DNA from: Nitrosomonadales bacterium
GTDB lineage: Bacteria; Pseudomonadota; Gammaproteobacteria; Burkholderiales; Gallionellaceae
Reading direction: 5' to 3'
Assembly: GCA_003235435.1 (NCBI GenBank)
Contig: QJWF01000154.1
Span: forward strand, 1 to 9,329
DNA: 9,329 nt
Shown: positions 1 through 9,329 of the stretch, one piece after another
Layout: each line of letters begins with the position of its first letter
Position numbering within the stretch: position 1 is the first letter of the stretch
Notes under the pieces: model-generated
The model's input: the letters and a program-made list of their open reading frames with translations, nothing else
Databases searched by the model: none
What the model was told of the DNA's origin: nothing
Translations under genes and position numbers: made by a program

Positions 1-3000
1 ACGCGATGCCTGCGGGGTTGGTTTTGTCGCCAATATCAAAGGCATACCGAGCCATGACACGGTTCTTCAGGGACTAAAAATACTGGAGAATCTGACCCAT
101 CGCGGTGCAGTGGGAGCCGATCCCCTTGCAGGAGATGGCGCGGGCATTCTTTTGCAGATTCCCGATGCATTCCTGCGTGCACAATGCGCTGCTCAGGGAA
201 TAGGATTGCCGCCGGTCGGCAGTTATGCCGTGGGCATGATGTTCCTGCCGCGGGATGAGGCGGCAAGAGCCGCTTGCGAAAAGATCATTGCGGAAAAAAT
301 TGCAGCCGAAGGTCAGCACCTGCTGTGTTGGCGGGATGTGCCGGTGGATGGTTCGGGTCTGGCTGAAAGCGTAAAAAAAGCCGAACCTGTGGTGCGCCAG
401 GTGTTCGTCGCGAGAGGAACAAATTGTGGGGATGCCGATTCATTCGAACGCAAGCTGCTGGTGATTCGCAAGACCGTGGAACATTCGGTAAGCAAATTGT
501 CAGGATCCCGGAGCAATGGATTTTATATACCGTCAATGTCCTCGCGTACTATCGTCTACAAGGGTATGCTGTTGGCTAACCAGGTAGGCAAATATTATCT
601 TGATTTGCAGGATACCGCGGTTGTAAGCGCACTGGCGCTGGTACACCAACGGTTTTCGACCAATACCTTTCCTACCTGGGATCTGGCGCATCCTTTCCGC
701 ATGATCGCGCACAACGGCGAGATCAACACAGTGAGGGGCAATGTCAACTGGATGGCTGCGCGTCATGCTGCGATGTCTTCCAGGTTGCTGGGTGAGGACT
801 TGGAAAAACTCTGGCCATTGATCGTAGAGGGGCAGTCCGATTCGGCTTGCTTCGACAATGCTCTGGAATTGCTTGTGGCGGGCGGATATTCGCTGCCGCA
901 TGCGATGATGCTGCTGATTCCCGAAGCCTGGGCCGGAAATCCGCTGATGGACGAGGAACGCCGCGCGTTCTATGAGTACCACGCAGCTCTTATGGAGCCG
1001 TGGGATGGTCCTGCAGCGGTCGCTTTCACCGACGGCCGTATGATAGGTGCAACACTTGATCGAAACGGATTGCGTCCGGCGCGCTATCTGATCACTGACG
1101 ATGACCTGGTGCTTATGGCGTCCGAGATGGGCGTGCTGGATATTCCGCAGCACAAGATCGTCAAGAAATGGCGTTTACAGCCTGGCAAAATGTTTTTGAT
1201 CGACACACAGACCGGGCGCATCGTGGATGATGCCGAGTTGAAGGCACAACTCGCCACAGCAAAACCTTATCGCAAGTGGATAGAGAAATCCCGCTATTTC
1301 CTTGGGGATTTGCCGGAAGTTGCTGCCAGCACAAAACTCAATGCTTCTTTGCTGGATACACAACAGGCTTTTGGTTATTCGCAGGAGGACCTGAAATTCA
1401 TCCTGGCGCCGATGGTGAATGCCGCAGAAGAGGCTACCGGTTCGATGGGGGCGGATGCAGCCTTGCCGGTGCTGTCGAACAAAAATCGCTCGTTCTATGA
1501 TTATTTCCAGCAGTTGTTCGCACAAGTGACTAATCCTCCGATCGATCCTATACGTGAAGAGATCGTGATGTCGCTGACCTCGTTCATTGGACCGAAGCCG
1601 AACTTGTTCGGTATCGAGGAAACCAATCCGGCATTGCGCCTCGAAGTTCATCAGCCGGTATTGTCAAATGATGACATCGCAAAACTTCGTAGCATAGACC
1701 GTCTTACTCAAGGACGTTACCGTTCGCTGTTACTCGATATTACATATCCGGTGAAACAGGGTGCCCCGGGTTGCGAGAAAGCAATTAAGGCGCTTTGTGC
1801 TGCTGCCGACAAGGCCGTGTTGGATGGCTATAACGTTTTGATCTTGTCTGACCGTGCCATGTCTTCTCAGCGCGTGGCCATTCCGGCGCTGGTTGCATGT
1901 TCGAGAGTGCATCTTCATCTGGTGCACAAGGGTCTTCGCACCAGCACGGGCCTGGTGGTCGATACCGGTTCTGCCCGCGAGGTTCATCACTTTGCTTTGC
2001 TAGCAGGGTATGGCGCTGAGGCGGTATGCCCATGGCTTGTCTATGAAACCATCGCCTCGATGAATCTGCCGGCAGGAGTTGACTCGAAAGAAGCCAAGAA
2101 ACGTTTCATCAAGGCGATCAACAAGGGATTGATGAAAGTGATGTCCAAGATGGGGATATCAACCTACCAATCCTACTGCGGTGCACAGATCTTTGAGGCG
2201 GTAGGTTTGAACACCGAATTCGTGGCTGAGTATTTCACCGGAACGTCTTCCCAGATCGGTGGTATCGGCCTGAGCATAGTTGCAGAAGAGGCGGTGCGGA
2301 CTCACTACAGTGCGTTCGGAACGGATCCGGTGCTGGCCAATGCACTTGATGCAGGCGGTGAATATGCATGGCGGGTGCGCGGCGAAGAGCACATGTGGAC
2401 TCCCGAATCCGTTGCGAAATTGCAGCTTGCTACGCGTACCAACAATGCCGCAACCTACAAGGATTACGCGAGGCTGATCAATGAGCAAAGCACTAAGTTG
2501 AAGACTTTGCGAGGCTTGTTCGAGATCAAGCCGGCCGGCGCGGGGTTACCGCTGGAAGAAGTCGAACCGGCAAAAGAGATTGTAAAGCGTTTTGCTACCG
2601 GCGCAATGTCACTTGGCTCGATCTCCACCGAAGCGCACACCACATTGGCGGTTGCGATGAATCGCATAGGCGGAAAGTCGAATACCGGCGAAGGCGGGGA
2701 GGATCCGGCACGCTTCAAGACACTCAAAGGCGGCGAGATGCTGTCCGAGATAATAGGTAAGGGCCGTATTGAGCGTGACCTTCAGATGAAGACGGGCGAT
2801 TCGCTGCGTTCGCGCATCAAGCAGGTGGCCTCCGGTCGTTTTGGCGTCACAGCGGAATATCTGAGCAGTGCTGACCAAATACAGATCAAGATGGCACAGG
2901 GAGCCAAGCCTGGCGAGGGTGGCCAATTACCCGGGCACAAGGTTTCCGAATACATTGCGCAACTACGCTTTTCGGTGCCGGGAGTCGGGCTGATTTCCCC

Positions 3001-4612
3001 GCCACCGCATCATGACATTTACTCGATTGAAGACCTGGCGCAACTTATCCATGACCTGAAGAACGCCAATCCTTCTGCATCTATCTCGGTCAAACTGGTA
3101 TCGGAAGTGGGCGTGGGTACTGTGGCCGCTGGTGTGGCCAAGGCCAAGTCAGATCACATCACCATATCCGGATACGACGGCGGAACAGGTGCTTCGCCAA
3201 TTTCTTCGATCAAACATGCCGGCACTCCATGGGAACTTGGTTTGGCCGAAGCTCAACAAACATTGGTGCTGAACCAGTTGCGTGGACGCATCGCTTTGCA
3301 AGTCGACGGCCAGATCAAGACCGGCCGCGACGTGCTGATCGGCGCACTTCTGGGCGCAGACGAATTCGGTTTCGCCACCGCCCCCCTGGTGGTTGAAGGC
3401 TGCATCATGATGCGCAAGTGTCACCTCAACACGTGTCCGGTGGGAGTGGCGACGCAGGATCCGGTATTGCGCAAGAAATTCACCGGGCAACCCGATCACG
3501 TGGTGAACTATTTTTTCTTCGTAGCGGAAGAAGTGCGTGAATTTATGGCGCAGCTTGGCTTCCGAAAGTTCGACGAGTTGATCGGGCGCAGCGATCTGCT
3601 TGAAATGAGACATGGTATTGCGCATTGGAAAGCCAAAGGCTTGGATTTGTCCAGGATATTTCAGCAGCCGAACGTAGCGGCCGAGGTTGCGCGCAGCCAT
3701 ACCGAAGAACAGGATCACGCGCTGCAAAAAGCACTGGACATAAACCTGATCGAACAGGCAAAAAATGCACTGGACAGCCGGCAGCCTGTGGTGATCAGCA
3801 GCGATATCAGCAATGTCAACCGCACCGTCGGCACAATGTTGTCGCATGAAGTCGCCAAGCGTTATGGTCAAACGGGTTTACCTGACGACACCATTACGGT
3901 GAAATTCAACGGAACGGCCGGGCAGAGTTTTGCCGCTTTCCTCGCGCGAGGTATTTCCTTCGAATTGCACGGCGAAGGCAATGACTATGTCGGGAAGGGC
4001 TTATGCGGAGGTCGCGTCGCTATCATGCCGCCAGCAGAATCGAAACTGGTTGCGCATGAAAACATCATTGTCGGCAATACCGTGCTGTATGGAGCAACAT
4101 CCGGCGAATGCTATTTCAGCGGTGTGGCCGGGGAGCGATTTGCAGTTCGCAATTCGGGAGCGACAGCAGTGGTGGAGGGCCTGGGGGACCATGGTTGCGA
4201 ATACATGACCGGTGGCATGGTGGTGGTGTTGGGACAGACGGGGCGCAACTTCGCCGCAGGAATGTCCGGCGGTGTTGCATATGTACTGGATGAGGATGGA
4301 GGTTTCAAAAAGCGCTGCAACCTGTCCATGGTGGCGCTGGAGCCGGTTCCCGCTGAGGCGGAGGCCAGCGAAACGGGTGAAGTGGAAATGCATGGACGGG
4401 TGCATTTCAACCATCTCGACAAGGCAGACGAGTTTGCTTTGCGCGACCTGATCGAAAAGCACTTGCGCTACACGAACAGTTCGCGCGCCAGACACATCCT
4501 GGATAACTGGCCGGATTATCTGAACAAGTTCACCAAAGTGATGCCGACCGATTATCGGCGAGCATTGCAGGAAATGGCGGCGCAACAAGTCAAGCAGAAG
4601 GAGGCCGCATAA
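1..4612 (+). CDS. gltB: Glutamate synthase (NADPH) large subunit GltB, 5' end outside window
   Basis: This is the large (alpha) subunit of cytoplasmic NADPH glutamate synthase (GOGAT). It hydrolyses glutamine and passes the ammonia through an internal tunnel to 2-oxoglutarate, giving glutamate. The first full codon is at base 2. The reading begins RDACGVGF, and Cys at 11-13 matches the N-terminal nucleophile exposed when the short propeptide is removed. Counting that Cys as 1, the amidotransferase domain (to about 430) shows R31, R214, the NGE at 235-237 and D277. The FMN synthase domain (about 850-1200) holds the glycine-rich [12 protein letters not shown] at 887-898, K966 and [13 protein letters not shown]-x5-C-x4-C set at 1131, 1137 and 1142 should bind the [3Fe-4S] cluster. 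The glycine-rich C-terminal beta-helix (about 1240-1480) follows. The mature chain would be 1533 residues, somewhat longer than the E. coli subunit. An in-frame GTG at 110 is not the start, because it would remove Cys1 and R31. The promoter lies outside the window. Confidence 0.97.
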   Translation, partial: RDACGVGFVANIKGIPSHDTVLQGLKILENLTHRGAVGADPLAGDGAGILLQIPDAFLRAQCAAQGIGLPPVGSYAVGMMFLPRDEAARAACEKIIAEKIAAEGQHLLCWRDVPVDGSGLAESVKKAEPVVRQVFVARGTNCGDADSFERKLLVIRKTVEHSVSKLSGSRSNGFYIPSMSSRTIVYKGMLLANQVGKYYLDLQDTAVVSALALVHQRFSTNTFPTWDLAHPFRMIAHNGEINTVRGNVNWMAARHAAMSSRLLGEDLEKLWPLIVEGQSDSACFDNALELLVAGGYSLPHAMMLLIPEAWAGNPLMDEERRAFYEYHAALMEPWDGPAAVAFTDGRMIGATLDRNGLRPARYLITDDDLVLMASEMGVLDIPQHKIVKKWRLQPGKMFLIDTQTGRIVDDAELKAQLATAKPYRKWIEKSRYFLGDLPEVAASTKLNASLLDTQQAFGYSQEDLKFILAPMVNAAEEATGSMGADAALPVLSNKNRSFYDYFQQLFAQVTNPPIDPIREEIVMSLTSFIGPKPNLFGIEETNPALRLEVHQPVLSNDDIAKLRSIDRLTQGRYRSLLLDITYPVKQGAPGCEKAIKALCAAADKAVLDGYNVLILSDRAMSSQRVAIPALVACSRVHLHLVHKGLRTSTGLVVDTGSAREVHHFALLAGYGAEAVCPWLVYETIASMNLPAGVDSKEAKKRFIKAINKGLMKVMSKMGISTYQSYCGAQIFEAVGLNTEFVAEYFTGTSSQIGGIGLSIVAEEAVRTHYSAFGTDPVLANALDAGGEYAWRVRGEEHMWTPESVAKLQLATRTNNAATYKDYARLINEQSTKLKTLRGLFEIKPAGAGLPLEEVEPAKEIVKRFATGAMSLGSISTEAHTTLAVAMNRIGGKSNTGEGGEDPARFKTLKGGEMLSEIIGKGRIERDLQMKTGDSLRSRIKQVASGRFGVTAEYLSSADQIQIKMAQGAKPGEGGQLPGHKVSEYIAQLRFSVPGVGLISPPPHHDIYSIEDLAQLIHDLKNANPSASISVKLVSEVGVGTVAAGVAKAKSDHITISGYDGGTGASPISSIKHAGTPWELGLAEAQQTLVLNQLRGRIALQVDGQIKTGRDVLIGALLGADEFGFATAPLVVEGCIMMRKCHLNTCPVGVATQDPVLRKKFTGQPDHVVNYFFFVAEEVREFMAQLGFRKFDELIGRSDLLEMRHGIAHWKAKGLDLSRIFQQPNVAAEVARSHTEEQDHALQKALDINLIEQAKNALDSRQPVVISSDISNVNRTVGTMLSHEVAKRYGQTGLPDDTITVKFNGTAGQSFAAFLARGISFELHGEGNDYVGKGLCGGRVAIMPPAESKLVAHENIIVGNTVLYGATSGECYFSGVAGERFAVRNSGATAVVEGLGDHGCEYMTGGMVVVLGQTGRNFAAGMSGGVAYVLDEDGGFKKRCNLSMVALEPVPAEAEASETGEVEMHGRVHFNHLDKADEFALRDLIEKHLRYTNSSRARHILDNWPDYLNKFTKVMPTDYRRALQEMAAQQVKQKEAA
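4598..4604 (+). promoter_or_regulatory. Strong Shine-Dalgarno sequence for gltD
   Basis: AAGGAGG lies within the last codons of gltB, seven bases before the gltD ATG. It is close to the ideal anti-16S match and supports the chosen gltD start. Together with the TAATG stop-start overlap it suggests that ribosomes finishing gltB reinitiate on gltD, which would help keep the two subunits in balance. The coupling is inferred. Confidence 0.85.
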
Positions 4613-6066
4613 TGGGCAAGCTTACCGGATTCATGGAATTCATGCGTGTCAACGAGGTCAGCCTGCCCGTTGCGGAAAGACGCAGGAACTACCGCGAGTT
4701 CGTGATGCACCTTAACGACGAGCAGGCAAATATCCAGGCCGCGCGCTGCATGGATTGCGGCATCCCGTTTTGTACCAGCGGATGCCCGGTCAACAACATC
4801 ATCCCGGACTGGAACGATCTGGTGTATCGTGGAAACTGGCGTGAAGCTCTGGACGTATTGCATTCGACCAACAACTTCCCTGAGTTCACCGGGCGTATTT
4901 GCCCCGCGCCGTGCGAGGCAGCTTGCACGCTGAACATCAACAACAACGCGGTAGGCATCAAGTCCATAGAGCACGCGATCATCGACAAGGGCGGAGAGAA
5001 CGGTTGGGTCGTGCCGCAGCCCCCGCAAAAAAAGACCGGCAAAAAGGTCGCCATCGTAGGATCCGGCCCTGCTGGGCTGGCCGCGGCGCAGCAGCTGGCC
5101 CGTGCCGGCCACAGCGTTACTGTGTTCGAGAAGAACAGCAGAATTGGAGGATTGCTGCGTTACGGCATTCCCGATTTCAAGCTCGACAAGCGCCTGATAG
5201 ACTGGCGCATTGCTCAGATGCAGGCCGAGGGTGTTACCTTTCAAACTTCAGTATTCATCGGCAAGGAGGCGCTTGGAAAATGCACTGCCAATGATGCCAA
5301 AAAGACCATCAGCCCTGAAGAATTGCTGAATAATTTCGATGCAGTGGTCTTGTCGGGCGGAGCAGAATCTGCCCGCGACTTGCCGATACCGGGCCGTGAA
5401 TTGAAAGGGGTGCATTTCGCGCTGGAATTCCTGATCCCGCAGAACAAGGAAGTGGCAGGAGACGGAAAGAACCCGATCAGCGCGAATGGCAAACATGTAG
5501 TGGTGATTGGCGGCGGCGATACCGGTTCGGATTGCGTCGGCACTTCGAATCGACATGGTGCATTGTCAGTCACTCAGTTCGAAGTGATGCCTCGCCCTCC
5601 AGAAAGGGAAGACAGATATCTGGTTTGGCCGAACTGGCCCATCAAGCTCCGAACTTCCAGTTCGCATGAGGAGGGTGCGCAACGAGAGTGGTCCATCGTC
5701 ACCAAGGAATTCGTCGGCAGCAACGGCAAGGTCGAAAAGCTGCGTGCAGTGCGGGTCGAGTGGAAGGATGGCAAGATGAGCGAGATTACAGGCAGCGAGT
5801 TTGAGATCAAGGCCGATCTGGTACTGCTAGCAATGGGTTTTGTCAGCCCTGAGCAGAAGATCCTGGATGCTTTCGGTGTGGAAAAGGACGCCCGCGGCAA
5901 CGTCAAGGCTAATACCGATAATTACCTCAGCAGTACAAACAAGGTGTTCGCCGCTGGCGACATGCGTCGCGGTCAATCACTGGTGGTGTGGGCAATACGC
6001 GAAGGACGCCAGTGCGCGCGCGCTGTTGACGAATATTTAATGGGATCATCGGTACTACCTCGCTAA
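4612..6066 (+). CDS. gltD: Glutamate synthase (NADPH) small subunit GltD
   Basis: This is the small (beta) subunit of GOGAT. It takes electrons from NADPH through FAD and passes them over iron-sulfur clusters to the FMN of GltB. The 484-residue length is normal for the family. The N-terminal region carries cysteines at 46, 49, 54 and 58 ([14 protein letters not shown]) and at 97, 101 and 105 (CPAPCEAAC), the conserved residues associated with the two [4Fe-4S] clusters. The FAD dinucleotide fold begins at GSGPAG (150-155), and the NADPH fold at GGGDTG (300-305). The C-terminal [20 protein letters not shown] is the usual FAD-contacting end of this oxidoreductase family. The start is fixed by the strong ribosome site at 4598-4604. 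The gene overlaps the gltB stop by one base and precedes hemE by 18 bases. Related small-subunit-like proteins exist alone, but the adjacent gltB makes the GOGAT assignment firm. Confidence 0.97.
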   Translation: MGKLTGFMEFMRVNEVSLPVAERRRNYREFVMHLNDEQANIQAARCMDCGIPFCTSGCPVNNIIPDWNDLVYRGNWREALDVLHSTNNFPEFTGRICPAPCEAACTLNINNNAVGIKSIEHAIIDKGGENGWVVPQPPQKKTGKKVAIVGSGPAGLAAAQQLARAGHSVTVFEKNSRIGGLLRYGIPDFKLDKRLIDWRIAQMQAEGVTFQTSVFIGKEALGKCTANDAKKTISPEELLNNFDAVVLSGGAESARDLPIPGRELKGVHFALEFLIPQNKEVAGDGKNPISANGKHVVVIGGGDTGSDCVGTSNRHGALSVTQFEVMPRPPEREDRYLVWPNWPIKLRTSSSHEEGAQREWSIVTKEFVGSNGKVEKLRAVRVEWKDGKMSEITGSEFEIKADLVLLAMGFVSPEQKILDAFGVEKDARGNVKANTDNYLSSTNKVFAAGDMRRGQSLVVWAIREGRQCARAVDEYLMGSSVLPR

Positions 6067-6084
6067 ATCAACCTGGAATAGAAA

Positions 6085-7149
6085 ATGAACTTTAAACTGA
6101 AAAACGATACATTTCTGCGTGCCCTGTTGCGTCAGCCCACCGAATACACACCGTTGTGGATGATGCGTCAGGCCGGCCGTTACCTGCCGGAATACCGCGA
6201 GACACGCAAACGTGCCGGAAGTTTTCTCGGCCTGTGCAAGAGCCCCGACTTTGCCACTGAAGTCACCTTGCAACCCCTGGACCGTTTCCCGCTGGATGCA
6301 GCGATCCTTTTTTCGGACATCCTTACCGTACCGGATGCCATGGGACTGGGCCTGTATTTTTCAGAGGGTGAGGGACCCAAGTTTGAACGCCCGTTAAATG
6401 ATGCGGCAGCCATCAAGGCATTGCGGGTGCCGGATGTGGCTAAGGACCTGCGCTATGTGACCGATGCTGTGAAGCAGATTCGCAATGCGCTGGATGGCCG
6501 CGTGCCTCTAATCGGGTTTTCGGGCAGCCCATTCACTCTGTCATGTTACATGGTGGAAGGAGGCGGCAGCGACGAATACGCCAAGGTCAAGACCCTGATG
6601 TACAACGAACCAAAACTTATGCACCACATTCTCGACGTTACCGCACAGGCAGTGACCGCCTATCTTAACGCACAGATCGAGGCAGGCGCGCAAGCCGTGA
6701 TGATTTTCGACTCGTGGGGTGGCGTGTTATCGCATGCGGCTTTCCACGAATTCTCGTTGGCCTATACCCAGCGTATCGTGGATGGGCTGATCAAGGAAAA
6801 GGACGGCGTAAAGATCCCGTCGATTGTGTTCACCAAAGGTGGAGGACTGTGGATAGAGAGCATTGCCAATATCGGCTGTGATGCAGTGGGGCTGGACTGG
6901 ACAATGGATATCGGCATTGCGCGCCAGTTGGTCGGCAACAAGGTTGCGTTGCAGGGTAACATGGATCCGGCAGTGTTGTTTGCTTCCCCCGATGCGATTC
7001 GTGCCGAAGTCGAGCGTATCCTTGGCAGTTACGGTTATGGCAGCGGCCATGTATTCAATCTGGGCCATGGCATTTCTCAACATTCAAATCCGGAACATGC
7101 CGCAGCGCTGATTGCAGCGGTGCACGAGCTGAGCCGCAAGTATCACTGA
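6085..7149 (+). CDS. hemE: Uroporphyrinogen decarboxylase HemE
   Basis: This cytoplasmic enzyme removes the four acetate carboxyl groups of uroporphyrinogen III to give coproporphyrinogen III, the step that commits the pathway towards protoheme. It needs no cofactor. The protein has 354 residues, the usual length. The first family signature, [16 protein letters not shown], occupies 23-38, with R28 and R32 as the expected substrate-carboxylate ligands. The proposed catalytic aspartate is D78 in FSDIL. The second signature, [17 protein letters not shown], follows in the middle of the chain, and the conserved C-terminal histidine is H328 in NLGHGI. A weak ribosome site (GGAA, 6075-6078) lies six bases before the ATG. 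The 18-base gap to gltD leaves little room for a separate promoter, so hemE is probably co-transcribed with gltBD. A hairpin terminator follows 27 bases after its stop. No disruption is seen. Confidence 0.97.
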   Translation: MNFKLKNDTFLRALLRQPTEYTPLWMMRQAGRYLPEYRETRKRAGSFLGLCKSPDFATEVTLQPLDRFPLDAAILFSDILTVPDAMGLGLYFSEGEGPKFERPLNDAAAIKALRVPDVAKDLRYVTDAVKQIRNALDGRVPLIGFSGSPFTLSCYMVEGGGSDEYAKVKTLMYNEPKLMHHILDVTAQAVTAYLNAQIEAGAQAVMIFDSWGGVLSHAAFHEFSLAYTQRIVDGLIKEKDGVKIPSIVFTKGGGLWIESIANIGCDAVGLDWTMDIGIARQLVGNKVALQGNMDPAVLFASPDAIRAEVERILGSYGYGSGHVFNLGHGISQHSNPEHAAALIAAVHELSRKYH

Positions 7150-7176
7150 TATACAGTTGATGTGTTTCGACAAAAC

Positions 7177-7201
7177 CCGCAGGATGACACCTGCGGCTTT
7201 T
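7177..7201 (+). terminator. Rho-independent terminator after hemE
   Basis: CCGCAGG (7177-7183) and CCTGCGG (7190-7196) form a perfect 7-bp GC-rich stem with the six-base loop ATGACA, followed by C and then TTTT (7198-7201). The AAAA at 7172-7175 could pair with those Ts past a C-C mismatch, so the hairpin is nearly symmetric and could also work on the other strand. The T tract is short, so termination may be incomplete. It probably closes the gltB-gltD-hemE transcript. The rest of the 94-base gap before priA shows no convincing -35/-10 pair: a TTGCAT (7200) with TTGAAT (7225) is 19 bases apart and poor. Confidence 0.75.
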
Positions 7202-7243
7202 GCATTTCTGCGACAATTGCTTTGTTGAATTGCGTGAGAAAAA

Positions 7244-9329
7244 ATGACCATTGTTCGTATCGCTCTTGATGTGCCGCTGCCCGCCTTGTTCGACTACAAG
7301 ATGGGCGAAGATATCGAGGTTTCGACAGGCCAGAGGGTAATCGTCCAGTTCGGGCACAGGCGGATGGTAGGGGTGGTGATGGAAATCGCAGACGTTTCCG
7401 AGATGCCGCGGGAGCGCCTCAAGCCGGTCATTAAGGTGCTGCATGACAGCGCACCCTTGTCCAGGGGATTGCTCGACCTGCTTCGATTTTGCAGCGACTA
7501 TTATCGATATCCTGTCGGACAGACTGCGTTATCGGCCTTGCCGGCACGTTTGCGGTCCGGCAAACCTGTAGTCGGGAAAACCTTTCTGGTTTATCGCCTG
7601 AGTCCCGACGGCGCGGCGCTTGACCTGGATGATTTCCCCGTGCGTAAAGTGGTGCAACGACGCATACTTGCGAAGCTGAAAGAGAACCCGTGCAATATCG
7701 CGCAACTCAAGGCTTTGTCCCCGTCAGCCGGAGTACAACTCAAGATGCTCGTTCAGCAGGGATATGTCGACCAAATGGATGGGGTGCCCACTTCCGCAGC
7801 AACCCACATCTTTGAAAATGCGCATACGCTGACTGGCGAGCAGCAGCGAGCGGTGAATGAAGTAGAACACGTGCAGGGGTATGCTTGCTTTCTGCTGCAT
7901 GGTATCACAGGCAGCGGCAAGACCGAGGCATATGTGCACATGATGCACCATAAGATGCTTAATGGCGGACAAGTGTTGCTGCTGGTGCCGGAAATCAATC
8001 TCACGCCGCAACTGGAACAATATTTCCACAACCGTTTCCCTGATGTCGAGCTAATCAGTCTGCACAGCGGCCTTTCCGAAGGCGAGCGTCTGCATAATTG
8101 GCAACTTGCGCAGTCGGGAGTTGCGCAGATCGTGCTCGGAACAAGACTGTCGGTGTTCGCAGAATTGCCACGGCTGGCATTGATCGTCGTGGATGAGGAA
8201 CACGACAGTTCATTCAAACAGCAGGACGGTTTGCGGTATTCTGCACGCGACGTCGCGGTCTTCCGGGCACATCAATACGGTATTCCCATCGTGCTCGGTT
8301 CAGCCACGCCATCCCTTGAAAGTTACCACAATGCGCAAACCGGCCGTTATAAGCTGCTCAAGCTTATTGGGCGCGCACAAGACAAATCGCGTTTGCCCGC
8401 TGTGCGGTGTATCAACATCGATCAAACCGTTATGCACCATGGCATCAGTGAAAATCTTCTTGGCGAGATCGATCAACGCTTAGCGCGACACGAACAGAGC
8501 CTTATATTCATTAATCGGCGCGGTTATGCACCGGTGCTGATGTGCACCGGCTGCGGCTGGATATCGGGATGCCAACATTGTGCGGGCAATATGGTTTTGC
8601 ATCTCAAGGAAAAAAGGTTGCGCTGCCATCATTGCGGTTACCAGACCCGCGTGCCGCAAGTCTGCCCGAGTTGCGGAAATGCCGGCCTTCAACCGGTCGG
8701 CAGTGGCACTCAGCGCGTGGAGAGTGTTTTGCAAGAGAGTTTTCCTGGTGCGCGTATCCTGCGGGTGGACCGCGACAGCACGCGCAACAAGCGTGCATGG
8801 CGCGATATGAGGGAACGGATACGCGCGAACGAAGTTGACATACTGATCGGAACGCAGATGCTTGCGAAGGGTCACGACTTTCCCGCGCTAACCCTGGTAG
8901 GTGTGCTAAACCCTGATACAGCGCTTTACAGCAGCGATTTCCGAGCGGCAGAAAGACTTTTCGCGCAATTGGTGCAGGTTGCCGGCCGTGCCGGCCGTGC
9001 CGACAAGCCGGGAGAGGTGCTGATCCAGACATCCTTCCCCGAACATCCCCTGTTCCGCGCTTTGCATAACTATGATTTTGAAGGTTGGGCGGCATCGCAG
9101 CTGGCCGATCGTCAAATAGCCCGCTTCCCGCCGTTTGTCTACCAGGCCCTATTGCGTGCGGAGAGCAAACAGGAGAATGAAGTTTTCCGCTATCTGAATG
9201 ACGCTCGCAAGACTGCCGTTGAATTGAGCCAGTCGATGGAATTTCCAGGTTCCCTGGAAATTCTGGGCGTAGTACCCGCTGCAATGCCGCGTCGTGCAAA
9301 TCATGTTCGCGCGCAGTTGCTGATTCAGG
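7244..9329 (+). CDS. priA: Replication restart helicase PriA (primosomal protein N'), 3' end outside window
   Basis: PriA is the superfamily 2 3'-to-5' DNA helicase that recognises stalled or collapsed forks and starts reloading of the replicative helicase. I translated 695 codons with no stop or frameshift. About 35-40 residues are probably missing, judged from the 732-residue E. coli protein. The 3'-DNA-binding domain (about 1-105) begins MTIVRIALDVPLPALFDY and keeps D17. A winged-helix segment spans about 133-175. Helicase motifs are Walker A GITGSGKTE (220-228), DEEH (317-320), GSATPS (352-357), GTQMLAKGHDFP (536-547) and QVAGRAGR (578-585). Eight cysteines at 434, 437, 443, 446, 461, 464, 474 and 477 form the two zinc sites and sit two residues earlier than in E. 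coli. The aromatic-rich loop reads SFKQQDGLRYSARD, with Leu where I recall Trp in E. coli. The ribosome site is weak (GAG, 7236-7238), five bases before the ATG. priA lies beyond the hemE terminator. Confidence 0.97.
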   Translation, partial: MTIVRIALDVPLPALFDYKMGEDIEVSTGQRVIVQFGHRRMVGVVMEIADVSEMPRERLKPVIKVLHDSAPLSRGLLDLLRFCSDYYRYPVGQTALSALPARLRSGKPVVGKTFLVYRLSPDGAALDLDDFPVRKVVQRRILAKLKENPCNIAQLKALSPSAGVQLKMLVQQGYVDQMDGVPTSAATHIFENAHTLTGEQQRAVNEVEHVQGYACFLLHGITGSGKTEAYVHMMHHKMLNGGQVLLLVPEINLTPQLEQYFHNRFPDVELISLHSGLSEGERLHNWQLAQSGVAQIVLGTRLSVFAELPRLALIVVDEEHDSSFKQQDGLRYSARDVAVFRAHQYGIPIVLGSATPSLESYHNAQTGRYKLLKLIGRAQDKSRLPAVRCINIDQTVMHHGISENLLGEIDQRLARHEQSLIFINRRGYAPVLMCTGCGWISGCQHCAGNMVLHLKEKRLRCHHCGYQTRVPQVCPSCGNAGLQPVGSGTQRVESVLQESFPGARILRVDRDSTRNKRAWRDMRERIRANEVDILIGTQMLAKGHDFPALTLVGVLNPDTALYSSDFRAAERLFAQLVQVAGRAGRADKPGEVLIQTSFPEHPLFRALHNYDFEGWAASQLADRQIARFPPFVYQALLRAESKQENEVFRYLNDARKTAVELSQSMEFPGSLEILGVVPAAMPRRANHVRAQLLIQ
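9239..9263. repeat. Perfect 11-bp inverted repeat inside priA
   Basis: GAATTTCCAGG (9239-9249) and CCTGGAAATTC (9253-9263) are exact reverse complements separated by TTC. In mRNA two further G-U pairs (9238/9264 and 9237/9265) could extend the stem. It lies in frame in the C-terminal domain of PriA and encodes part of EFPGSLEIL. It is not followed by a T tract, so it does not look like a standard terminator. Its function is unknown and it may be coincidental. Confidence 0.6.

Noticed and set aside
3149..3871. Open reading frame of 240 codons on the minus strand inside gltB
   Set aside because: It lies wholly opposite a conserved part of gltB (FMN and cluster region), its protein resembles no family I know, and it has no operon context. 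It is a composition-driven shadow, as are the other long minus-strand frames at 533-1153, 1175-1651, 4001-4588 and 4552-5244.
8528..8537. Ten-base palindrome GCACCGGTGC in priA, with a nearby second copy of TGCACCGG
   Set aside because: It is short, has no loop, and lies in constrained coding sequence just before the zinc cysteines. Several such 10-base palindromes are expected (another is GCCGGCCGGC in gltB near 2532).
8979..9002. Short tandem repeat of GCCGGCCGT
   Set aside because: It encodes AGRAGRA, the conserved helicase motif VI of PriA, which repeats at the protein level in the family. No repeat function needs to be assumed.
8604..9299. Open reading frame of 231 codons on the minus strand opposite priA
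   Set aside because: The plus strand here encodes the zinc sites and the last helicase motifs of PriA in unbroken frame. The minus-strand product is rich in Arg, Ser and Pro without any recognisable domain.
1..9329. Search for a novel or mobile system
   Set aside because: All four genes are conserved housekeeping genes with intact motifs, the longest non-coding gap is 94 bases, and I saw no transposase, integrase, array of spaced repeats, tRNA or base-composition break.

Overview
The window is a stretch of ordinary bacterial chromosome with four tightly spaced genes, all on the + strand: gltB (5' end outside the window), gltD, hemE and priA (3' end outside the window). I see no mobile element, CRISPR array, RNA gene, phage gene or defence gene, and nothing I would call an undescribed system. 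Almost all bases are coding.

Organism. The proteins look like those of a betaproteobacterium. The GltB/GltD pair is the bacterial NADPH type, the GltD N-terminus ([10 protein letters not shown]) has the form I associate with betaproteobacteria, and hemE next to priA is an arrangement I recall from that class. Base composition looks moderately GC-rich by eye. A lineage near Nitrosomonadales/Gallionellaceae is plausible, but this rests on memory of family sequences and not on a search.

Layout. Bases 1-4612 encode the large subunit of glutamate synthase, starting two codons before the residue that should become the catalytic N-terminal cysteine (codon 11-13). The gltB stop and the gltD start share one base (TAATG, 4610-4614), and a strong Shine-Dalgarno sequence for gltD lies inside the end of gltB. 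gltD (4612-6066) is followed after only 18 bases by hemE (6085-7149, uroporphyrinogen decarboxylase). A perfect 7-bp hairpin followed by TTTT (7177-7201) probably ends the gltB-gltD-hemE transcript. priA (7244 to the window end) encodes the replication-restart helicase and stays open for 695 codons, with every diagnostic motif checked.

How they work together. GltB and GltD make glutamate from glutamine and 2-oxoglutarate using NADPH. Glutamate is also the precursor of 5-aminolevulinate in the C5 tetrapyrrole route that betaproteobacteria use, and HemE acts later in that route, so co-transcription would join glutamate supply to heme synthesis. This link is an inference from spacing. PriA is unrelated in function and probably has its own transcription start or depends on read-through. 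The one structural oddity is a perfect 11-bp inverted repeat with a 3-base loop inside the 3' part of priA (9239-9263).
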